Shown here: positions 6,031 to 10,912 of the stretch, in pieces
Position numbering within the stretch: position 1 is the stretch's first letter
How the letters are laid out: each line of letters begins with the position of its first letter
Assembly: GCA_023388235.1 (NCBI GenBank)
Contig: JAEWGQ010000419.1
Coordinates: forward strand, 1-10,912
Direction: 5' to 3'
DNA: 10,912 bases
Origin: Actinomycetes bacterium
Lineage (GTDB): Bacteria; Actinomycetota; Actinomycetes; Actinomycetales; Cellulomonadaceae
The notes under the pieces: model-generated
Databases searched by the model: none
Seen by the model: the letters and a program-made list of their open reading frames with translations, nothing else
Told to the model about the DNA's origin: nothing
Program-made: the position numbers and the translations under genes

Positions 6031-7077
6031 ATGACGACGGATCGCCCGCTCGCGCCCGCGGACCCCGCGGGGGCGGCCGCCGCCCGCCCGGTCCTGGCGC
6101 TCGACATCGGCGGGACCAAGCTCGCGGTCGCGGTCGTGACCGCCGACGGCACGGTGCACGGCCTGCGCATCCGCCCCACCCGCCGTGAGGAGGGGCCGCA
6201 GGCGGTCGTCGCCCGCCTGTTCGCCCTGGGGCACGAGGCGGTCGCGGAGGCGGGGCTCGGCCCGGTCGGCGCGGTGGGCATCGCGTGCGGGGGGCCGCTG
6301 GACGCCCCGTCGGGTCTGCTCCAGTCGCCGCCGCACCTGCCGGGGTGGGACGACATCCCGATCGGCCCGCTGGCGTCGGCGGAGTTCGGCGTGCCCTTCG
6401 CCCTGGAGAACGACGCGACGGCGGCGGCCGTGGCGGAGCACCGGTACGGGGCCGGGCGCGGCCTGCGCTCGCTGGTGTACCTGACGGTGTCGACGGGGGT
6501 CGGCGGCGGCGTCATCCTCGACGGGCGCCTGCACCGGGGCGCCGCGGGCAACGGCGGCGAGCTCGGGCACATCACCGTGCGCCGTGGCGGGCGCCCGTGC
6601 TCGTGCGGCCGGCGCGGGTGCATCGAGGCGTACGCGTCCGGCACCTCCATCGCGGAGCGGGCCCGCGAGGCGCTCGCCGCCCCCGGCGCCCCCGCCTCCG
6701 TGCTCGCGGACGGGCCCGCCCCGACCGCCGCCGACGTGAGCGCCGCCGCCGCGGCCGGCGACCCGCTCGCGCTCGCCGTGTGGGACGAGACCACCGACCT
6801 GCTCGGCAGCGCCGTGACCGACCTCGTCAACGTGCTGGAGCCCGAGCTGGTCGTGCTCGGCGGGGGCGTGACCCGGTCCGGCGCGCTGCTGCTGGACCCG
6901 GTCCGGGACACCGTCGCCCGCGAGGCCATGCCGCCTGCGGCGCGCGCCGCGACCGTCACGCTGGCCGCGCTGGGGGACGTCGTGTGCGTCGTCGGCGCGG
7001 GCGCCATCGCCCTCGACGTCCTGCGCCCCGCCGCGCCGGGTGCCGCGCCCACCGCCCCGGAGGCCGCCCGTGTCTGA
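6031..7077 (+). CDS. ROK-family sugar kinase
   Basis: A 348-aa cytoplasmic kinase, slightly longer than the usual 300-320 aa because of an Ala/Pro-rich N-terminal tail of about 19 residues. ATG 6031 is preceded by GGAGG at 6019-6023. The phosphate-binding motif is LDIGGTK (24-30). ENDATAAA (126-133) contains the catalytic Asp128, and STGVGGG (154-160) is the second ATP loop. GELGH (176-180) gives the sugar-contacting ExGH motif. CSCGRRGC (190-197) with His180 forms the ROK structural zinc site. All key residues are present, so it should be active on an aldohexose, an N-acylhexosamine or a similar sugar. It has no helix-turn-helix, so it is not a ROK repressor. The overlap of 8 bp with the next gene, a sugar-phosphate isomerase, suggests consecutive steps. 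It is probably repressed by LacI through the 5922 operator. The exact sugar is unknown. Confidence 0.92.
   Translation: MTTDRPLAPADPAGAAAARPVLALDIGGTKLAVAVVTADGTVHGLRIRPTRREEGPQAVVARLFALGHEAVAEAGLGPVGAVGIACGGPLDAPSGLLQSPPHLPGWDDIPIGPLASAEFGVPFALENDATAAAVAEHRYGAGRGLRSLVYLTVSTGVGGGVILDGRLHRGAAGNGGELGHITVRRGGRPCSCGRRGCIEAYASGTSIAERAREALAAPGAPASVLADGPAPTAADVSAAAAAGDPLALAVWDETTDLLGSAVTDLVNVLEPELVVLGGGVTRSGALLLDPVRDTVAREAMPPAARAATVTLAALGDVVCVVGAGAIALDVLRPAAPGAAPTAPEAARV
7059..7063 (+). promoter_or_regulatory. Ribosome-binding site that fixes the isomerase start
   Basis: GGAGG lies 6 nt upstream of GTG 7070, inside the end of the ROK gene. It favours this start over the in-frame GTG at 7040, which has no comparable site and would add a Pro/Arg-rich stretch unlike the family's N-terminus. 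Confidence 0.7.
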
Positions 7078-7651
7078 CTGGCTGCACGCCCACCTGTCCG
7101 CGCACACCGCCGTCGCCGAGGCGATGTCCGGCCTCGCCGAGGAGATCCGCGCCGCCGGCGAGCTGGTCCGGGACACCTTCGCGGCCGGCGGCACGCTCTA
7201 CACGTTCGGCAACGGCGGCAGCGCCGCGGACGCGCAGCACCTGACGGGGGAGCTCGTCGGCCACTACAAGCGCGACCGCCGCCCGCTGCCCGCCGTCACC
7301 CTGAGCACCGACCCGACGTCGATGACCTGCATCGCGAACGACTACGCGTACGAGGACGTCTTCGCCCGGCAGGTGCAGGCCCTGGCCCGCGCGGGCGACC
7401 TGGTCGTGGCCTTCACGACCAGCGGCCGGTCCCCGAACGTCGTCACGGCCCTGGCAGCCGCGCGCGCGAACGGGGCGACGACGCTCCTGCTGGCCGGCGG
7501 GGACGGCGGGCCGGCGCGCGCGCACGCGGACCACCTGGTGCTGGTGCCGTCGGCCGCGACCCCCCGGATCCAGGAGATGCACACCTTGGTGCTGCACGTG
7601 ATCAGCGAGATGGTGGACGCGTGGGCCGCGGACGAGGCGCCGACGGCCTGA
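7070..7651 (+). CDS. GmhA-like SIS-domain sugar-phosphate isomerase (D-sedoheptulose-7-phosphate isomerase family)
   Basis: The 193-aa product matches GmhA in length (E. coli 192 aa). The phosphate-binding SIS signature is FGNGGSAADAQH (46-57), and TTSGRSPNVV (116-125) is the second phosphate loop. GmhA zinc ligands known from Burkholderia (His, Glu, Gln, His, with gaps of 4 and 8 in the two pairs) have counterparts with the same gaps: His57, Glu61, Gln168 and His176. The metal site and probable catalytic Glu and His therefore appear intact. In GmhA the reaction is sedoheptulose 7-phosphate to D-glycero-D-manno-heptose 7-phosphate, normally the first step of heptose synthesis. None of the other heptose-synthesis genes (hldE or gmhB/hddA-type) is seen here. 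Instead it overlaps a ROK kinase by 8 bp under a LacI-type operator, which points to a catabolic aldose-ketose isomerase role. The substrate is uncertain. Confidence 0.88.
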   Translation: MSDWLHAHLSAHTAVAEAMSGLAEEIRAAGELVRDTFAAGGTLYTFGNGGSAADAQHLTGELVGHYKRDRRPLPAVTLSTDPTSMTCIANDYAYEDVFARQVQALARAGDLVVAFTTSGRSPNVVTALAAARANGATTLLLAGGDGGPARAHADHLVLVPSAATPRIQEMHTLVLHVISEMVDAWAADEAPTA

Positions 7652-7665
7652 CCTGCGAGGGGACG

Positions 7666-9674
7666 GTGACGGTGGACGAGACGGTCCTGCTGCGACCGCA
7701 CGCGGCGGCGTGGCCCGGCGGCGGGGAGGCCCCGGTGGTGGGCGCCGTGCCGTACGTGGTCGAGGTGGTCCGCCCGGACGGCTCGGTGACGGCCGCGGTG
7801 CCGTCGCCCGCGGGCCCCCGGACGGTGACCGGCGACGCGGGCCCGTTCCGCGCCACGGCCACGTGGGCGCCGCCGACCGCGACGGGTCGCACCGAGGTGC
7901 GGCTCGACGTCGAGCACCGCGGCGCGGTGCCGGCCGACGCGTGCCTCCGGGTGCGGGCGGTGCTGCCCGCGGCGCCGGAGGCCCCGTGGTGGCTGGTGCC
8001 CGGCGCGTTCTACGGCGAGAACCGCCCGGCGGGCTGCGACCGCGTCTTCCCGCGGTTCGAGGTCGGCGCGCACGACCCGGACGGCATGGTGAGCGACCGC
8101 TGGGAGCTGCGGGCCGACCGCGCGGCGACCCCGGCGGTGTTCGCGTGGGCCGGCCCGGGCGGCGTGGCCCTGGTCGGCCCGGAGCGCACCCCGCTGGGCA
8201 TGACGGGCCTGGGGCTGGCGCACGACGCCGGTGCCGGGTCCGTGCACCTGACCTTCCCGTTCCGCGAGGGCCCCGTGTCCTACGACGGCTCGGCGACGCC
8301 CGCGCCGGCGGAGACCAGCACGTACCGGTGGGCGCCGGGGGAGCGCGTCGCGCTGCGGTTCGCCGTGTACGCGATGGGCCCGGACCGGCACGCGTACGCC
8401 GCGATCCTGCGCGAGGAGCACGAGCGCACCCGTGCGGCGTCGCCGCTGGCGCCGTGGGTCGGCATCGAGGAGGCCGCCGGGCTCGCGGCCGAGGGGCTGC
8501 ACCGGTGGCACTTCGCCGAGCCGGGCGTGCTGCTCGAGACCGTCGGCTTCGACCGGGAGGTCAGCGGGCGCGACGGCCTGACCGTCGACCGGCAGGCCAT
8601 GCACGTCGGCTGGGTCAGCGGGATCCCGTGGGCGCACGCCCTGCTCGCGCACGCGCGGCGCCGCGGGAAGGCTCACGCCGCTGCCGACGCGGAACGGGTC
8701 GTCGACTTCATCTGCGACACCCTGTCGCCCTCGGGGACGTTCTGGGGCGTCTGGTACGCCGGGCGCGGGTGGTCCTCGTCCTGGTCGCGCACGGAGCACG
8801 CGCTGCACTCGCGCACGCTCGCGGAGGCCGCGCTGTTCCTCGGGAGGTCCCTGGCCCTCGGCCCGGACCTGGCCGCCGCGCACCCCCGCTGGGAGACGGC
8901 GCTGCGGTCGACCTCGACGCGGTGGTCCGCCGGCAGCGGGCCGACGGCAACCTCGGGTCCGCGCACCACGCGCACACGGGCGAGGTGCTGTCGTGGGACG
9001 GCGCCGCCGGGCTCGCGTGGGTGGCGGCGCTCGCGGAGGCCGCGCCGTTCGACCCCGACGGGGCGTACCTCGCGGCGGCGGAGCGGGCCGGGGAGTACTA
9101 CGCGCAGTTCGTCGACCGGGAGTTCCTGCACGGCGCCCCGGAGGACGTGGACCTCGCGCCGACCTCGGAGGACGGCTACGTCGCGGTGATGTCCTACGTC
9201 GCGCTGCACCGCCGCACCGGGGACGCGCGCTGGCTGGACCTCGCGCGCCGGTCGGCCGACTGGATGCTGACGTTCCGGTACTCGTACAACACCCGGTTCG
9301 CGCCGGGCACGCTGCTCGCCGCCTACGGGTTCGCCACCCGCGGCGCCGACAACGCCTCGCCGTCGAACCAGCACCTGCACGCCTACGGCCTGGTGTGCAC
9401 GGCGGAGCTCGCGGAGCTGTCCGCCGCCACGGGCGACCCGTACTACGCGGAGCGCGCGGCCGAGACGCTGGCGTGCTTCCGGCAGTTCATCGCCCGGTTC
9501 GACGGGGACTTCAACGCCTACCGGGGGATGGCGTCCGAGCGGTACTACCAGACCGCGTGCTTCCAGCCGAAGGGCATGCTCCTGACGCTGTCGCACGCGT
9601 GGACGGTCGGCGTGCTGCTGCTGGGCTGCGAGCAGGCCCTGGCGTGGCCGAGCCTGCAGGCCGAGCCGCTCTGA
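7666..9674 (+). pseudogene. Glycosidase-like protein (beta-sandwich plus alpha/alpha barrel), frameshifted near 8910
   Basis: Two frames together encode one protein of about 669 aa. The first runs from GTG 7666 to about 8910 (415 residues); the second continues from 8910 to TGA 9672-9674 (254 residues). The join ...WETALRS/DLDAVVRRQRADGNLG... reads naturally if one G is missing near 8908-8912. GTG 7666 has GAGG at 7657-7660; GTG 7672 is an alternative. Residues 1 to about 255 look like a beta-sandwich. From about 265 on, amphipathic helical hairpins rich in Trp and Tyr (for example WYAGRGWSSSWSRTEHAL and the later SPSNQHLHAYGL) suggest an (alpha/alpha)6-barrel, the fold of six-hairpin glycosidases. 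I do not recognise the family. There is no signal peptide, so it is probably cytoplasmic. As third gene of the LacI-controlled operon it may cleave the imported glycoside. Without the frameshift repaired, the first frame would read on to TGA at 9187-9189 and lose about a third of the protein. Sequencing error and true pseudogene are both possible. Confidence 0.72.
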
Positions 9675-9689
9675 CCGCCCGGGCGCGCG

Positions 9690-9727
9690 CGAGGGGGCCG
9701 GGTCGTCGTGGCGACCCGGCCCCCTCG
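9690..9727. terminator. Bidirectional terminator hairpin between convergent operons
   Basis: CGAGGGGGCCGGGTCG (9690-9705) pairs perfectly with CGACCCGGCCCCCTCG (9712-9727), a 16-bp stem with a 6-nt loop (TCGTGG). It lies 15 bp after the stop at 9674 and 22 bp beyond the minus-strand stop at 9750, so it can serve both operons. There is no T-run on either side, which is common for terminators in GC-rich actinobacteria. Confidence 0.85.
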
Positions 9728-9749
9728 TCGTGCGGCGGTGCCGCGGGCG

Positions 9750-10721
9750 TCAGCCCTTGCGGCCCTGCGTGGCCACGCCCTCGATGAAGTACCGCTGGCC
9801 GAAGGCGAACAGCGCCAGCATCGGCAGCGTGACGAGCAGCGCCGCCACCATGACGAACTGGTAGTCGCCCTGCCCGCCGGCCGTCGGCGAGTACCGGGTC
9901 ATCGCGTACGCGATGCCGAGCGGCGCGGTGAACTCCTCCGGGCTGCCGGCGTTCAGGTAGATCAGCGCCGCCTGCAGGTTGTTCCACGACGCCTGGAACT
10001 CGAACAGCAGCACGATGATGAACGACGGCAGCGACAGCGGGAACACGATCCGCCAGTACGTCCGCCACTGGTTCGCCCCGTCGATCCGCGCGGCCTCGAA
10101 CAGCTCGCGCGGCAGGCCCAGGTAGAACTGCCGCTGCAGGAAGATGTAGAACGCCGACCCGAACAGGTTCGCCCCGAACAGCGGCACCCAGGTGCCGAGG
10201 AACCCGAGCTCCTTCCAGATCAGGTAGATCGGGATCATCGTCACCGCGCCGGGCAGCATCATCGTCGCCAGCACGAGCCCGAACAGGAACCCGCGTCCCG
10301 GGAACCGGAAGTGCGCGAAGCCCCACGCCACCAGCGAGGACGACACCGCGACGGTGACCGCGGCGAGCAGCGCGATGCCGATCGAGTTGATCATCCAGTT
10401 CCCGAGCGGCAGCTCGTCCCACACCTGGACGTAGTTGCTCCAGTGGAACTCGCTCGGCCACAGGGAGTTGTCGAACACCTGGCCGCGGCCCTTGAGGCTC
10501 GCGGCGAGCAGCCAGGCGAACGGGTAGAGGAACACGACGCACATCACGACGAGCAGCGCGATGACCACGCCGCGGCGGATGCGCCGGCCGGTGCGGCCGC
10601 CGCCCACCGCGCTCGGCGGCGGCTGGTTCGGGTCGATCGGGCGGTCGCCCTGCCCGGTGACGTCCTCCGGCAGGCCCGGGACCTGGCGGACGGGCGTTCC
10701 GGCGGTGCCGGTGGTGGCCAT
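9750..10721 (-). CDS. ABC sugar transporter permease, MalG-type (CUT1)
   Basis: A 323-aa inner-membrane permease. Start ATG is at 10721-10719; a longer in-frame start at 10811 is rejected because that stretch encodes the end of the upstream permease in another frame. A long hydrophilic N-terminus (1-50, Pro/Gly-rich) is followed by about six membrane segments, near residues 51-73, 112-134, 145-167, 180-197, 232-250 and 289-308. The loop that docks on the ATPase has the EAA motif EAARIDGANQWRTYWRIVFP (209-228). The C-terminus FIEGVATQGRKG is typical of MalG-like proteins. ATG and the preceding permease's stop overlap as TGATG, so the pair is translationally coupled and should form a heterodimer. 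The solute-binding protein presumably lies beyond the right edge; no ATPase gene is visible, and CUT1 systems in actinobacteria often share MsiK. Substrate is probably an oligosaccharide, by family. Confidence 0.95.
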   Translation of the reverse strand: MATTGTAGTPVRQVPGLPEDVTGQGDRPIDPNQPPPSAVGGGRTGRRIRRGVVIALLVVMCVVFLYPFAWLLAASLKGRGQVFDNSLWPSEFHWSNYVQVWDELPLGNWMINSIGIALLAAVTVAVSSSLVAWGFAHFRFPGRGFLFGLVLATMMLPGAVTMIPIYLIWKELGFLGTWVPLFGANLFGSAFYIFLQRQFYLGLPRELFEAARIDGANQWRTYWRIVFPLSLPSFIIVLLFEFQASWNNLQAALIYLNAGSPEEFTAPLGIAYAMTRYSPTAGGQGDYQFVMVAALLVTLPMLALFAFGQRYFIEGVATQGRKG

Positions 10722-10912
10722 CAGTCCCTGCCCCCCTCGTAGTAGACGAACTTGTTGCCGAACTTCATCTGGATGGCCGTGATCGCCATGATGATGAGGA
10801 ACAGCAGCCACGCCATCGCCGCGGCGAACCCGAAGTTGAACTGCCGGAACGCCTGCTGGAACAGGTAGATCGCGTAGAACAGCGACGCCTCGGGCGACGC
10901 GTTCGACTGGTC
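10721..10912 (-). CDS. ABC sugar transporter permease, MalF-type, C-terminal fragment
   Basis: The last 63 residues of a permease whose gene continues past the right edge. Reading the minus strand from 10912, the fragment begins DQSNASPEASLFYAIYLFQQ. It then has a hydrophobic last membrane helix (FAAAMAWLLFLIIMAITAIQ) and ends KFGNKFVYYEGGRD. This is the usual ending of MalF/UgpA-like partners of MalG-type permeases, where the penultimate loop carries LFYAIYLF...AF and the chain stops shortly after the final helix. Its TGA (10723-10721) shares one base with the ATG of the next permease. The EAA loop is outside the window. Confidence 0.9.
   Translation of the reverse strand, partial: DQSNASPEASLFYAIYLFQQAFRQFNFGFAAAMAWLLFLIIMAITAIQMKFGNKFVYYEGGRD

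Noticed and set aside
5985..6188. Small plus-strand frame of 67 codons over the start of the ROK gene
   Set aside because: Composition is low-complexity Arg/Gly/Pro, there is no start signal, and the overlapping ROK frame is well supported.
7040..7069. Earlier GTG start for the isomerase
   Set aside because: It would add a Pro/Arg-rich peptide and has no ribosome site, whereas GGAGG fits GTG 7070.
5362..7194. Minus-strand open frame of 610 codons across the repeats and the ROK gene
   Set aside because: Its repeated peptides are only the 17-bp DNA repeat read in three frames; no ribosome site or domain is seen.
8905..8915. Programmed -1 ribosomal frameshift
   Set aside because: No X-XXY-YYZ slippery heptamer lies at the join and no clear downstream structure was found. 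A missing base explains the break more simply.

Overview
This is a very GC-rich window (roughly 75% by eye) with dense coding, GTG starts, Shine-Dalgarno sites of the GGAGG type, actinobacterial-type promoters (-10 TANNNT) and one apparently leaderless gene. It looks like an actinobacterial chromosome, plausibly Micrococcales and Cellulomonas-like, although the genus is inference. No RNA gene, insertion sequence, phage gene or CRISPR array was seen. The content is a carbohydrate-use locus.

Layout from left to right. (1) The end of an operon entering from the left: a glycosidase-like TIM-barrel protein (partial, 1-1020) overlaps a GTG-started FAD-dependent oxidoreductase (1017-2546) by 4 bp. 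(2) A 102-bp gap holds a weak hairpin and a promoter. Its -10 overlaps the palindrome TGGGATCGATACCA. (3) Operon A contains an unusual 616-aa protein with two metallo-beta-lactamase domains and a C-terminal beta domain (2649-4499), followed 18 bp later by a LacI-family repressor (4518-5570). (4) A 460-bp non-coding stretch (5571-6030) carries about 13 degenerate copies of a 17-bp tandem repeat that begin in the lacI stop codon. It also holds a possible auxiliary operator, a good promoter and a second palindrome, TGGAATCGATCCCA. (5) Operon B contains a ROK sugar kinase (6031-7077), a GmhA-like sugar-phosphate isomerase (7070-7651), and a gene for an unrecognised glycosidase-like protein of about 669 aa (7666-9674), broken by an apparent one-base frameshift near 8910. 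(6) A strong bidirectional terminator (9690-9727) separates operon B from a convergent minus-strand ABC sugar-transporter operon: a MalG-type permease (9750-10721) and the C-terminus of a MalF-type permease (10721-10912, running off the right edge).

How the parts may work together (inference). The ABC transporter imports an oligosaccharide or glycoside. Glycosidase-like proteins and the FAD and MBL enzymes process it, the ROK kinase phosphorylates the released sugar, and the GmhA-like isomerase converts the aldose phosphate to a ketose phosphate. The LacI protein is encoded between two nearly identical operators and probably represses both its own operon and the kinase-isomerase operon. The substrate cannot be read from the sequence. 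The pairing of a kinase with a zinc-site GmhA homologue makes a heptose, or another sugar handled by GmhA-type chemistry, worth testing.
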